Below are positions 40,764-50,360 of a stretch of DNA of 64,000 bases, one piece after another. The stretch is from contig NZ_BJXB01000011.1 in NCBI RefSeq assembly GCF_007990775.1, forward strand, positions 123,568-187,567, written 5' to 3'. Origin of the DNA: Deinococcus cellulosilyticus NBRC 106333 = KACC 11606 (GTDB taxonomy: Bacteria > Deinococcota > Deinococci > Deinococcales > Deinococcaceae). How positions within the stretch are numbered: position 1 is the first letter of the stretch; the number at the start of each line of letters is the position of its first letter. A program made the translations under genes and the position numbers. The notes beneath the pieces were generated by a model. It saw nothing but the letters and a program-made list of their open reading frames with translations. It made no database searches and was not told where the DNA came from.

Positions 40764-43664
40764 ATGCGATGCATCACTTGTGGACATACCTACCCCGATG
40801 ACAAACCGTTCTGCCCGGTGTGCGGCACGCCCAATCCGAATGTTGGGCAGGCGCGGTTTCTGACTTCAGAATTGAGTGCTGGAACGCTGCTGCAGGGCAA
40901 ATACCGGATCGACAAAGTGCTTGGTCAGGGTGGGTTTGGGATCACCTACGCTGCAACGCACACGGTCCTGAATTCCAAAGTGGCGATCAAAGAACTCTTC
41001 CCGGAAGGCACGGCCCGTCAGGGCACCACCGTGGCCCCTCCTGGCACACTGGGCGGTGGAGGCTGGCAGGAACTCAAGAAGAGTTTCATTCTGGAAGCCC
41101 AGACGGTGGCCCGCTTCAACCATCCGGCCATTGTGCGGGTGATGGACATCTTCGAGGAGAATGGCACCGCTTACCTGGTGATGGAGTACCTCGAAGGACA
41201 GCCACTTGGAAAACTGCTGGAAAGTGGTCCGGCCAATGTGGGCCTGATCGAAAAAATTGCCAGGGATGTGGCCGAGGCCCTGAAAGTGGTGCACGGCAAT
41301 GGACTTTTGCACCGCGACATCAAACCGGACAACATCTACCTCGAAAAAACAGGAAGGGTGGTGCTGATTGATTTCGGTTCTGCCCGGAACTTTGCTTCAG
41401 GACAATCCAGCAGGCACACCCGACTGGTGACCCCTGGATATGCACCGCTGGAGCAGTACGCCACCCAGGCCACCCTCGGTCCCTACACCGACGTCTATGC
41501 TCTCGGAGCGACCCTGCACCACGCCCTGACTGGGCAGCAACCTCCAGATGCCGTGTCCAGAACCACAGGGGCACAGCTTGCCCCCATTCCGGCCAGCACC
41601 CCCAAACACCTCAGGGATGCTGTGGATGCCTCCATGCAGGTGGAGGTCACCAAACGCCCCCAGACGGCAGATGCTTTTCTGGCGATTCTGGGCAACAAGG
41701 CTGCAGTCAAACCTCAGCCTGCACCTTCCAACACCCAGCAAGCCCCAAAACCAGCCCCGCAGCCATCTCCACAACCAAAACCCCAGCCTGCGCCTCAACC
41801 TGCTCCAAAACCTGCCCCTCAACCCAGGCCCACTCCACAACCCAGACCGCAACCTGCCCCTCCAGCCCGCAAGAACATGGGGTGTGTGGGCTGTCTGGCC
41901 TGGGTCGGTGGCCTGACGCTGGTGGGGGTGGGAGTTGCTGCCTATTTCCTCTATCCTTCTCTTCAGGAGGAGTGGCAGAAGCAGGTGAATCCTCCTGCTC
42001 AAACGCAAACCCAGCCTGAAACACAACCTGAAACCCAGCCAGAGACAACATCTCAACCTGAAACGCCAACCACACCACCTCAGGCATCTTTGCCTGCAGC
42101 CCCTTCTGTGGACCGTTCCAGAATTCCTGACCGTGTTCCCACAGTCCAGGATTACCGTCTGGTGTCCCAACCTGTGGCTTCCCAGCAAGAGACGGATGCT
42201 CTGGTCAGCCGTATCGCGGATTTTGGTTACCCTGTCTACCAGCAGGTCGATTCAGCAGGAACCGTGCTGGTGGTGGGACCATTTGCAAGTCAGGAGGATG
42301 CCGACCTTGTATTGCAGGACCTGCAAGCCCTGAACACCACCCTGGCTGTGCAACAACCTGCCGCACCACCCACACAGCCTGCTCAGCCCACCCCTGCACC
42401 TTCAGACCTGGGCACCGATCCCATCACGGATCTGCCCGATGGGGAACGCAAAAACATCCTGCAGGCTTACAGGGAAGGGAATTACAGTGATGCCGTCAAG
42501 CTGGCAGATGCCTGGATCCCTGGTCACAAAACGGATGCCCTGGTGCGCCTGACCCGATGGAATGCAGCGCGACAGCTCAAAAACATCGACACCATCACCA
42601 TTGGGGTCAGTGTGCCCACCAGTGGCGAGAACGTGCAGGTTTCTGAAGCTGTCCTGCAGGGTGTCACGCTGGCCCTTTCAGAAGCCACCACACCCCCTCC
42701 GGTGCTGGTCAGCATCCTGAACGACCACTATGATGCCAACGCCGCCAGAACTGTGGCTGAGGAATTTGCTGCAGATGCTGCAGTGGTGGGTGTGATTGGT
42801 CCTGTGAGTTCTGGTCAGGGCCTGAATGCTGCGCCCACCTTTGCCACCAACACCCTGGCCCACCTCCTGCCCACAGCCACCGATGACCGTCTGGTGGGCA
42901 TCGGAGATTACACCTACCGCATGGCTCCCACCAACACCCAGCAGGCCCAGGCCATGGCCGAACTGATGGAAAAAGAGGGTCGCCAGAGCGTGCTGGTTTA
43001 CTACAACCCCGAAAATGCTTACTCCAACAGCCTGCATGAGGCCTTCATTGCCAGTGCAGGAGAGAAGAACATCAACGTCTGGTCCGTGGAATACCCTGCC
43101 AACGGCCTGCCGTCCACACTGATTCCAGAAGGCAGCACTGCAGACAGTGTCTTCATTGCTGGAGGATTCGGAGATGTGGCCCGCATTGCAAAAGCCCTCA
43201 GAGGCGAGGACATCAAGTATCCGCTGTACGCAGGCGACTCCGCCTACAGCCAGAAGCTGCTGCAGGAAGCCCGCACACAGGTGGAAAGCATCAAGATCCT
43301 CAGTTTCTACCACTTCAGTGACAAGAGCACCAGCAGCGTGAAGTTCAGGGACAAATTCCGCAAGACTTTCGGCGGAGCAGACCCCAACGCCCGTGCAATG
43401 CAGGCTTACGACAGCATGAAACTCCTGCTGGCTGCACTCGCCTACAACCAGAAGAAAAACAGCGGTGCCCTGCCCTCCAGAGAGGACATGCAGGCAGCCC
43501 TCCAGACCTACAAGGGAGGCAATGCCCTCTCTGGTGTGACCTCCAGCATCCGCTTCGATGCAGAGCAGGGCATCCTGAACCGCCCTTTTGTGATTCTGCA
43601 GGTCAAGAACGGCCAGTTCACCAGCATTGGTCGGGTCTCCGCAAACAGTGGGGGGACGCAATAA
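40764..43664 (+). CDS. Ser/Thr protein kinase with zinc ribbon, SPOR domain and type 1 periplasmic-binding domain
   Basis: 966 aa. In order: a zinc ribbon (Cys3, 6, 17, 20); a Hanks-type kinase (~45-310) with GQGGFG, Lys76, HRDIKPDN (Asp185) and DFG 203-205; a Pro/Gln/Lys linker; one membrane helix (~376-397); a second low-complexity stretch; a SPOR domain (~462-530); and a branched-chain amino-acid-receptor type binding domain (~610-962, ITIGVSVPTSGENVQVS). The kinase would be cytosolic, with SPOR and the ligand-binding part outside. SPOR binds denuded peptidoglycan. It looks like a receptor kinase joining cell-wall and solute sensing (inference). Confidence 0.9.
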   Translation: MRCITCGHTYPDDKPFCPVCGTPNPNVGQARFLTSELSAGTLLQGKYRIDKVLGQGGFGITYAATHTVLNSKVAIKELFPEGTARQGTTVAPPGTLGGGGWQELKKSFILEAQTVARFNHPAIVRVMDIFEENGTAYLVMEYLEGQPLGKLLESGPANVGLIEKIARDVAEALKVVHGNGLLHRDIKPDNIYLEKTGRVVLIDFGSARNFASGQSSRHTRLVTPGYAPLEQYATQATLGPYTDVYALGATLHHALTGQQPPDAVSRTTGAQLAPIPASTPKHLRDAVDASMQVEVTKRPQTADAFLAILGNKAAVKPQPAPSNTQQAPKPAPQPSPQPKPQPAPQPAPKPAPQPRPTPQPRPQPAPPARKNMGCVGCLAWVGGLTLVGVGVAAYFLYPSLQEEWQKQVNPPAQTQTQPETQPETQPETTSQPETPTTPPQASLPAAPSVDRSRIPDRVPTVQDYRLVSQPVASQQETDALVSRIADFGYPVYQQVDSAGTVLVVGPFASQEDADLVLQDLQALNTTLAVQQPAAPPTQPAQPTPAPSDLGTDPITDLPDGERKNILQAYREGNYSDAVKLADAWIPGHKTDALVRLTRWNAARQLKNIDTITIGVSVPTSGENVQVSEAVLQGVTLALSEATTPPPVLVSILNDHYDANAARTVAEEFAADAAVVGVIGPVSSGQGLNAAPTFATNTLAHLLPTATDDRLVGIGDYTYRMAPTNTQQAQAMAELMEKEGRQSVLVYYNPENAYSNSLHEAFIASAGEKNINVWSVEYPANGLPSTLIPEGSTADSVFIAGGFGDVARIAKALRGEDIKYPLYAGDSAYSQKLLQEARTQVESIKILSFYHFSDKSTSSVKFRDKFRKTFGGADPNARAMQAYDSMKLLLAALAYNQKKNSGALPSREDMQAALQTYKGGNALSGVTSSIRFDAEQGILNRPFVILQVKNGQFTSIGRVSANSGGTQ

Positions 43665-43692
43665 GCCCCCCTGTCTTTCGCTAACGTGCAAG

Positions 43693-43722
43693 ACTGTCCC
43701 CCCTGAGTTCAGGGGGGACAGT
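43693..43722 (+). terminator. Hairpin after the kinase gene
   Basis: A perfect 14-bp stem ACTGTCCCCCCTGA / TCAGGGGGGACAGT. No T-run follows, so it may be a partial terminator or an mRNA 3' stabiliser. Confidence 0.65.
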
Positions 43723-43748
43723 TCCGAATGGAATGAGGAACAGGGGGG

Positions 43749-44186
43749 TTAACCCACAGGGACTTCAGGCGTTTCAGAGAACTGGTGTCCAGCCGCACTC
43801 AGGGCAGCTCTGGCCTGCTCTTCGTGGGTGTGCTTGACCAGAATATAGTCGGTGTCGAAGGTGGAAATGGACAGGATGCTGATCCCTGCATCGGCCAGGG
43901 GACGGATCAGGGATTCCAGAATGCCGAACTGGTCAAAGCCGAATTGTCCGACCAGCTGGTAGACCACCCAGCCGATTTCAGCTTTGGCCTGCAGGGGTGC
44001 GAAACGCGCGTCACAGACGATGGAGAGTTCACTCGGGGTGCGGGTGATGCTGGAGAAATCGCCCTGGAAAGCCCAGTCTGGTGGGGTGGTGTCTGGGGAC
44101 AATTTCAGGATGGCGTATTCTCCATCTAAGCGCTGTAAGGTGACCATGCTGCCTCGCTTTCTTGCTTCGGACTCCATCACACTCAT
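43749..44186 (-). CDS. ACT domain-containing protein
   Basis: 145 aa with two ACT-like halves of the CASTOR/ACT_7 type: LQRLDGEYAILKLSPD near the N-terminus and LIRPLADAGISILSISTFDTDYILVK near the C-terminus. Such proteins bind small molecules, often amino acids. TACAAT (44194-44199) lies 7 nt before the ATG: leaderless. It lies near the hut locus but is not in its operon. Confidence 0.87.
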   Translation of the reverse strand: MSVMESEARKRGSMVTLQRLDGEYAILKLSPDTTPPDWAFQGDFSSITRTPSELSIVCDARFAPLQAKAEIGWVVYQLVGQFGFDQFGILESLIRPLADAGISILSISTFDTDYILVKHTHEEQARAALSAAGHQFSETPEVPVG

Positions 44187-44304
44187 GGGTCTTATTGTAG
44201 GACGGGGATGTCAGTTCTCATCAGGGCTATTTGTCTGTGCCGCTTTTGTTGTCTTTACTGTACGTGACGGGAAGCTGAAAAAACCGTTCAGTTGTTTAGA
44301 AGCG

Positions 44305-45006
44305 CTACCAGAAATTCTGCGTGGTCTGCAGCAGGCTTTGCAATAGGGTGTTTCTCTGGTTCCGAAAACGGAAGGTTTTCACCTGCAGTCCCATCACTGC
44401 AACCAGCTTTTCCTCGAAGTACAGAGGGGCGGCCAGGGCGCAGGAATCTGCAACCCACTCCTCAAGTGAAAGAGCATAATGGTCGTCTTGCACCTTGTTC
44501 AGTGCGGTTTCCCACTCATCAGGTGTGGTGATTGTGCTAGGGGTGAAGACCTCGAACTGTTTGACTTTCAGGCCTGTGAAGGCGCAGAAGACCTTTCCTG
44601 CTGCAGTGGCATGGGTGGGGAGATACAGGTCGGTCTGAATTTCCCGGTGCTCCTCCGGCTCAGAGTGGGCACGGGCAATGCACAGCACATCCTGCCCCTC
44701 CAGCACACAGAGGTAAGTCAGTGCACGCACCTCCTGGGCCAGATCTTGCATGGCTTTGACCGCCTCCTGATACCACCCCAGTTGATGGTGCAGGTGGGTT
44801 GAGAATTCCAGCAGTCGCCAGGACAGAGCGTATTTGCTTCTGGGGGTTTTGCGCAGGAATCCAGCCTGGGTCAGGGCTTGCAGGTGCAGGTGCACAGTGC
44901 TCTTGGGCTGCTGCAGGTGTGCAGCAAGCTCACGGGACCCCCACTCGGGATGGGTGGAGGTGAACTGTTTTAAAATCTGGGCGCTTTTCTGGAGGGTGTC
45001 GAGCAT
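44305..45006 (-). CDS. IclR-family transcriptional regulator, probable hut regulator
   Basis: 233 aa from ATG 45006. The N-terminal winged helix (LQKSAQILKQF, GSRELAAHLQQPKSTVHLHLQAL) precedes the IclR effector domain (LYLPTHATAAGKVFCAFTG, and YALSLEEWVADSCALAAPLY). Its divergent placement beside hutU and the palindrome between them suggest control of histidine degradation and autoregulation. Longer upstream frames run through that operator and are not credible. Confidence 0.87.
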   Translation of the reverse strand: MLDTLQKSAQILKQFTSTHPEWGSRELAAHLQQPKSTVHLHLQALTQAGFLRKTPRSKYALSWRLLEFSTHLHHQLGWYQEAVKAMQDLAQEVRALTYLCVLEGQDVLCIARAHSEPEEHREIQTDLYLPTHATAAGKVFCAFTGLKVKQFEVFTPSTITTPDEWETALNKVQDDHYALSLEEWVADSCALAAPLYFEEKLVAVMGLQVKTFRFRNQRNTLLQSLLQTTQNFW

Positions 45007-45010
45007 AACC

Positions 45011-45040
45011 TGTCCAGCATTGTTGGACACCCATATTGTA
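45011..45040. promoter_or_regulatory. hut control region: palindrome and IclR promoter
   Basis: TGTCCAGCATTGTTGGACA (45011-45029) is a near-perfect palindrome (TGTCCA-N7-TGGACA). On the minus strand TACAAT (45035-45040) is the -10 box of the regulator gene, so the palindrome covers its transcription start. Confidence 0.65.
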
Positions 45041-45070
45041 CTCCCTGCCCTTGAAGCGCATGCTGAACAC

Positions 45071-46720
45071 ATGGAAAAAACAATGATCCGTGCCCCCAGA
45101 GGCGCGCAGAAAACCGCGAAAGGCTGGATTCAGGAAGCCGCCAAGCGCATGCTGATGAACAACCTGGACATTGAAGTGGCCGAAAAACCCGAGGAACTGA
45201 TTGTTTACGGAGGCCGGGGCAAAGCGGCCCGCAACTGGGAGGCCTTCCACAAGATCATTGAAACGCTGGACCGTCTGGAGAACAACGAGACCCTGCTGAT
45301 CCAGTCTGGCAAGCCCGTGGCGGTCCTGAAAACCCACGAACTGGCCCCCAGGGTGATGCTGGCCAACAGCAACCTCGTGCCCAACTGGTCCACCTGGGAG
45401 CACTTTGATGAACTGGACAGGAAGGGCCTGATGATGTACGGGCAGATGACGGCTGGAAGCTGGATTTACATTGGCACCCAGGGCATCTTGCAGGGGACCT
45501 ATGAAACCTTTGCTGCAGCGGGAGAGAAGCACTTCGGAGGAAGCCTGAAGGGCACCATCACCGTGACTGCAGGTCTGGGAGGCATGGGAGGGGCGCAACC
45601 TCTGGCTGTGAAACTTGCTGGAGGGGTCAGCATCAACATTGAGATTGATCCCCACCGCATCCAGCGCAGGCTGGAAACCCGTTATCTGGACGAGGTGGCC
45701 GAAAACCTGCAAGACGCCCTGAAACGGGCAGAAGAGTATAAGGCTCAGGGGGTGGCACGTTCCATCGGTCTGCTGGGCAATGCTGCAGAAGTGGTGCCTG
45801 CTCTGGTTGAGATGGGATTCACCCCGGATCTGGTGACCGACCAGACCAGTGCCCACGATCCCATGTGGGGCTACATCCCCCTGCTGAATGCAGACGAGGA
45901 TGCCGATGTGCTGCGCAGAGAGCAACCCGAGCTCTACCGTCAGCGTGCTTATGAGAGCATGGCAAAGCATGTGGAGGCCATTCTGGAAATGCAGAAACGC
46001 GGAGCCATAGCGTTTGACTATGGGAACAACCTGCGTCAGCGTGCCCTGGAATTCGGGGTCAAAAACGCCTTTGATTACCCGGGTTTCGTGCCTGCCTTCA
46101 TCCGGGACAGCTTCTGTGAAGGACGGGGACCTTTCCGCTGGGTGGCCCTCAGTGGTGACCCCCAGGACATTTACGAAACCGATAAAGCCCTGCTCGAACT
46201 CTTCCCCGAGGACCACAGGCTGCAGAACTGGCTGAAGTACGCCGCAGACCAGATTGCTTTCCAGGGTCTGCCTGCCCGCATCTGCTGGCTCGGGTACAGA
46301 GAGCGGGACCGGGCAGGACTGCTGTTCAACCAGATGGTCAGAGATGGCCGCCTGAAAGCCCCCATCGTGATCGGACGGGACCACCTGGACGCCGGTTCTG
46401 TCGCAAGTCCCAACCGTGAAACCGAAGCCATGCTGGACGGCAGTGATGCAGTCTCAGACTGGCCCCTGCTGAATTTCGCCACAGGTGTGGCCAGCGGTGC
46501 CGCCTGGATGAGCTTCCACCACGGGGGTGGCGTGGGCATGGGCTTCAGCCAGCACTCGGGTCTGGTCGCCGTGGCCGATGGCAGCGAGGAAGCCGAAAAA
46601 CGCCTCTCCATGTGCCTGGTGAACGACCCCGCAATGGGCGTGATCCGCCATGCAGACGCAGGCTACGAGAAGGCAAAACAGATCGCAAAAGAACGCGGTC
46701 TGGACCTGCCCTCGATCTGA
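45071..46720 (+). CDS. hutU: Urocanate hydratase
   Basis: 549 aa from ATG 45071 (ATG 45083 also possible). Second step of histidine breakdown: urocanate plus water to imidazolonepropionate, with NAD+ as catalytic cofactor. Strong family match throughout: APRGAQKTAKGWIQEAA, YGGRGKAARNWEAF, TAGLGGMGGAQPLA, DQTSAHDPMWGYIP and the C-terminal FHHGGGVGMGFSQHSG. First gene of a four-gene operon; hutG starts 8 nt later. Confidence 0.96.
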   Translation: MEKTMIRAPRGAQKTAKGWIQEAAKRMLMNNLDIEVAEKPEELIVYGGRGKAARNWEAFHKIIETLDRLENNETLLIQSGKPVAVLKTHELAPRVMLANSNLVPNWSTWEHFDELDRKGLMMYGQMTAGSWIYIGTQGILQGTYETFAAAGEKHFGGSLKGTITVTAGLGGMGGAQPLAVKLAGGVSINIEIDPHRIQRRLETRYLDEVAENLQDALKRAEEYKAQGVARSIGLLGNAAEVVPALVEMGFTPDLVTDQTSAHDPMWGYIPLLNADEDADVLRREQPELYRQRAYESMAKHVEAILEMQKRGAIAFDYGNNLRQRALEFGVKNAFDYPGFVPAFIRDSFCEGRGPFRWVALSGDPQDIYETDKALLELFPEDHRLQNWLKYAADQIAFQGLPARICWLGYRERDRAGLLFNQMVRDGRLKAPIVIGRDHLDAGSVASPNRETEAMLDGSDAVSDWPLLNFATGVASGAAWMSFHHGGGVGMGFSQHSGLVAVADGSEEAEKRLSMCLVNDPAMGVIRHADAGYEKAKQIAKERGLDLPSI

Positions 46721-46728
46721 GGTCTGAG

Positions 46729-47637
46729 ATGACACACCTGCCTTTTTCCGGTCTGATTTCCTTTGCCCGTGCGCCCACCATTGACCTGTCCAGTGATTTC
46801 TCATCAGATGTGGGTGTGCTGGGGATTCCCTTCGACATTGCCCTGGGGTTTCGCCCTGGTGCCCGCTTTGCTCCCAGGGCCATCCGGGAGGCCTCCCTTC
46901 GCTACGCTCTCCCTCCTGAGGGGTTCTATGACCTGCGTTCTGGAAAGCGCAAACTGGCTGGACTGCAGATGGTGGATGCTGGCGATGTGATCCTGCCCAG
47001 CCTGGAGCCTGAACTTGCCAGAGACCGCATCACTGAGGCCGCAAAGCAACTGAAATCTGGTGTGAAGTTTCCGGTGTTTCTGGGAGGAGACCACAGCGTC
47101 TCTTACCCGATTCTGCGGGCGTTTTCAGACGTGGAAGACCTGCACATCGTTCAGCTGGATGCCCATCTGGATTTCACAGACATCCGCAATGACACCAGGT
47201 TCAGCAACTCCAGTCCTTTTCGCCGGGCCTGTGAGGACTTGCCGAACCTGAGGCACGTCACCACCATTGGCTTAAGGGGTCTGCGTTTTGATGAGGAGGC
47301 TGTTCAGGCTGCAAGGGGAAAAGGCCACACCCTGATCGGCATGTGGGACTGTGAAGACCTGCAAGCAGTCATCGGGCAGCTGCCAGTGGGCCAAAATGTG
47401 TACCTGACTTTTGATGTGGATGTGCTTGATCCTGCAGTCCTTCCAGCCACCAGCAGTCCAGAGGTGGATGGCATGGATTACCGCACCGCCATGACCCTGA
47501 TCCGTGAAACCGTCAGGCGAAACCACATGGTTGGCATGGATGTGGTGGAAATGACCCCGAATCTGGATGCCAGCGGCAATAGCAATCTGCTGATTGCAAG
47601 GCTCATCATGGAGACACTCACGGAGGTGTTTTCGTGA
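46729..47637 (+). CDS. hutG: Formimidoylglutamase, arginase/ureohydrolase family
   Basis: 302 aa from ATG 46729 (GAGG upstream). The two-manganese site is complete: GGDHSVSYP, LDAHLDFTD and FDVDVLDPAVLPATSSPEVDG. The family also holds arginase and agmatinase, but its place between hutU and hutI points to N-formimidoyl-glutamate as substrate, giving glutamate and formamide. Its stop overlaps the GTG of hutI by 4 nt. Confidence 0.9.
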   Translation: MTHLPFSGLISFARAPTIDLSSDFSSDVGVLGIPFDIALGFRPGARFAPRAIREASLRYALPPEGFYDLRSGKRKLAGLQMVDAGDVILPSLEPELARDRITEAAKQLKSGVKFPVFLGGDHSVSYPILRAFSDVEDLHIVQLDAHLDFTDIRNDTRFSNSSPFRRACEDLPNLRHVTTIGLRGLRFDEEAVQAARGKGHTLIGMWDCEDLQAVIGQLPVGQNVYLTFDVDVLDPAVLPATSSPEVDGMDYRTAMTLIRETVRRNHMVGMDVVEMTPNLDASGNSNLLIARLIMETLTEVFS

Positions 47638-48839
47638 AGACGCTTTACACAGGCATCACCGAACTGGCAACCGCAACCGGAAATGATCTGAAAAAGGGAT
47701 CTGCTCAAAAAGACATCACCATCATCCGTGACGCTGCAATGGTGGTGGAAGGGGAGACCCTGCTCTGGGTGGGGGAACGCAAGGACGCCCCTGCAGCAGA
47801 CAGAACCATCGACTTTCGCAACAAAGCAGTGGTCCCTGGCCTGATCGACCCTCACACCCACCTGATCTGGTCGGGCAGTCGCCTGAATGACTTCGAGGCA
47901 CGGGTGCAAGGGGTTTCTTACGAGGAGATTCTGGCCCGTGGAGGAGGCATTCACCAGACGGTGCGCTACACGCAGGCCTCCACTGCCTTTGAGATGGTCT
48001 CTCTGGCTGTTCCGAGGCTCAATGCCATGGTGCGCAGCGGAGCCACCACCCTGGAAGTCAAAACGGGTTATGGCCTGAACCACGACACCGAGATGCGCAT
48101 GCTGGAGGCCATTCGCGATCTGCAGGATTTCACCCCTGCTCGCATTGTCCCGACTTTGCTGATTCACCTGCCTCCTAAAGACCGGGACCGCAAAGACTTC
48201 ATCCGTGAAGTGGTGGAGAAATGGATTCCCGAAGTCGCTCAGGATCAACTTGCTGCTGCGGTGGATGTGTTTGTCGAACAGGAAGCCTTCTCTGTTCAGG
48301 AGGCCAGAGAGATTCTGGAAGCTGCAAAAGCCCATGGCCTGCACACCAAACTGCATGCAGACCAGTTTCATGCGCTGGGCGGAGTGGAGCTTGCCTGTGA
48401 GCTTGGAAGCCTGAGTGTGGACCATCTGGAAGCCTCCACTGGGGACCAGATTCAGGCCCTGGCTGCCTCGAACACTGTGGCCACCGTGCTCCCCGGGGTG
48501 ACGTTGCATCTGGGCCTTCCTGCAGCACCAGCCCGCAAAATCATTGACGCAGGAGGAGCAGTCGCTGTGGGAACGGACCACAACCCTGGAAGCAGTCCAA
48601 TGTTCAGCACCAGTCTGGCACTGGCACTTGGTGTGAGGCTCAATGGCCTGACTCCAGCAGAAGCACTTACGGCCATGACTGCAAACGCTGCCCATGCGCT
48701 GGGCCTCAAAGACACCGGAAGACTCGAAGCAGGCATGAAAGCCGATTTCCTTGTGCTGGACAGTCACGACTGGCGAGAAATCAGTTACCGCTTCGGCAAT
48801 GCGGTCAGCAAGGTGTTCATCTCAGGAAAGGAAGCATGA
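47634..48839 (+). CDS. hutI: Imidazolonepropionase
   Basis: 401 aa, GTG start with GGAGG 7 nt upstream. An amidohydrolase that opens the imidazolone ring to formimidoyl-glutamate. Metal and substrate motifs: VPGLIDPHTHLIWSGSR, the VKTGYGLNHDTEMRML segment, LHADQFHALGG and GTDHNPGSSPM. Overlaps hutG and hutH by 4 nt each, so all are translationally coupled. Confidence 0.95.
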   Translation: MKTLYTGITELATATGNDLKKGSAQKDITIIRDAAMVVEGETLLWVGERKDAPAADRTIDFRNKAVVPGLIDPHTHLIWSGSRLNDFEARVQGVSYEEILARGGGIHQTVRYTQASTAFEMVSLAVPRLNAMVRSGATTLEVKTGYGLNHDTEMRMLEAIRDLQDFTPARIVPTLLIHLPPKDRDRKDFIREVVEKWIPEVAQDQLAAAVDVFVEQEAFSVQEAREILEAAKAHGLHTKLHADQFHALGGVELACELGSLSVDHLEASTGDQIQALAASNTVATVLPGVTLHLGLPAAPARKIIDAGGAVAVGTDHNPGSSPMFSTSLALALGVRLNGLTPAEALTAMTANAAHALGLKDTGRLEAGMKADFLVLDSHDWREISYRFGNAVSKVFISGKEA

Positions 48840-50356
48840 TTGAGCTCAACGACAGCCTGACCCTGCAAGATTTCATCGCAGTGGTTCGCAATTTTAAAGA
48901 AGTTCGCCTCTCTGGTGCGGCCAGAAAGCGCGTTGAAAAGAGCCGCACCTTCATTGAGAAGATCATTGAGCAGGGAGACCCTGTTTACGGAGTCAACACT
49001 GGGTTCGGTAAATTTCAGAACACCCGCATTGAGCGGGACATGCTGGAGGAACTGCAGCGCAACCTGATTCTGTCTCACTCCATTGGAGTGGGGGAGCCCT
49101 TCCCTGAAGATGTGGTGCGTGGAATGCTGCTCCTCAGGGCACAGAGTCTGGCGATGGGGCACTCCGGGGTGCGTCCTCTGGTGATCGAGGGTTTGCTGAA
49201 CTTCCTCAACCATCAGGTGCATCCTGTTGTGCCCTCTCAGGGATCTGTCGGAAGCAGTGGGGACCTTGCCCCCCTCTCACACCTCACTCTGGCCCTGATT
49301 GGAGAAGGGGAAGTGGAATACAGAGGGCAGGTGCGACCTGCCAGAGAAGTGCTGGACGAACTGGGCCTCAGGCCCATTGTGCTGCAGGCCAAAGAAGGTC
49401 TGGCCCTCATCAACGGAACGCAGGCCATGTGCAGTCTGCTGGCCCTGCTGATCCATGATGTGGAAATCCTGCTCTCCAGCGTGGACATTGCTGCTGCATC
49501 CACAGTGGAGGCCCTCAAAGGCAGCCACAAACCCTTTTCAGAAGGCATTGTGCGCCTCAGGCCCCACCCAGGAGCAAGGCAGGTCAGCGAGAACCTGAGA
49601 AACCTGTTGCAGCACTCTGAAATCGAAGTGTCCCACGAAAACTGTGAAAAGGTACAGGACGCCTATTCTTTAAGGGCCACCCCCCAGGTGCATGGGGCCT
49701 CCAGAGATGCCCTCAGGCATGCCCGCGAAATTCTGGACATCGAGATGAACAGTGTGACCGACAATCCGCTGATTTTCCCAGACGAAGAGAAAGTCATCTC
49801 GGGTGGGAATTTCCATGGTCAGCCTCTGGCCCTTGCTGCAGATTACGCAGGAATTGCCATTGCAGAACTCGCCAACATCAGTGAACGCCGAATTGAGCAG
49901 ATGCTGAACCCCGCCCTCAGTGGTCTTCCTGCTTTCCTGGCGGAACAGGGCGGCCTCAACAGTGGCCTGATGATCTCCCAGTACACCGCTGCCAGTCTGG
50001 TCAGTGAGAACAAGGTGCTGGCCCACCCGGCCAGTGTGGACAGCATCCCCACGAGTGCCAATCAGGAAGACCACGTTTCGATGGGCACCATTGCCTGCCG
50101 CAAAGCCCACCAGATTTTTGAGAACACCCTGTGGGTGATTGCCATCGAACTGGTCTCTGCTGCGCAGGCCCTGGATTTTCAGGCTCCCCTGAAACCCGGA
50201 AAAGGGGTGAAGGCCGTTTATGACCTCATCCGCAGCGAGATTCCTCACCTGGAACGGGACCGCTACTTCAAACCCGAAGTCAGCAAGATCCGTGAGATGA
50301 TCCGCTCAGGCCGTCTGGTGCAGGCAGCAAGGGAAGCAGTGGGGCAGGTGCATTGA
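48836..50356 (+). CDS. hutH: Histidine ammonia-lyase
   Basis: 506 aa. It deaminates histidine to urocanate, the entry step of the operon though its last gene. YGVNTGFGKF and the MIO-forming loop GSVGSSGDLAPLSHL are clear. In most family members the cyclising tripeptide is Ala-Ser-Gly; here it is Ser140-Ser141-Gly142. Downstream QEDHVSMG is standard. A terminator and a repeat follow. Confidence 0.95.
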   Translation: MIELNDSLTLQDFIAVVRNFKEVRLSGAARKRVEKSRTFIEKIIEQGDPVYGVNTGFGKFQNTRIERDMLEELQRNLILSHSIGVGEPFPEDVVRGMLLLRAQSLAMGHSGVRPLVIEGLLNFLNHQVHPVVPSQGSVGSSGDLAPLSHLTLALIGEGEVEYRGQVRPAREVLDELGLRPIVLQAKEGLALINGTQAMCSLLALLIHDVEILLSSVDIAAASTVEALKGSHKPFSEGIVRLRPHPGARQVSENLRNLLQHSEIEVSHENCEKVQDAYSLRATPQVHGASRDALRHAREILDIEMNSVTDNPLIFPDEEKVISGGNFHGQPLALAADYAGIAIAELANISERRIEQMLNPALSGLPAFLAEQGGLNSGLMISQYTAASLVSENKVLAHPASVDSIPTSANQEDHVSMGTIACRKAHQIFENTLWVIAIELVSAAQALDFQAPLKPGKGVKAVYDLIRSEIPHLERDRYFKPEVSKIREMIRSGRLVQAAREAVGQVH

Positions 50357-50360
50357 GAAG

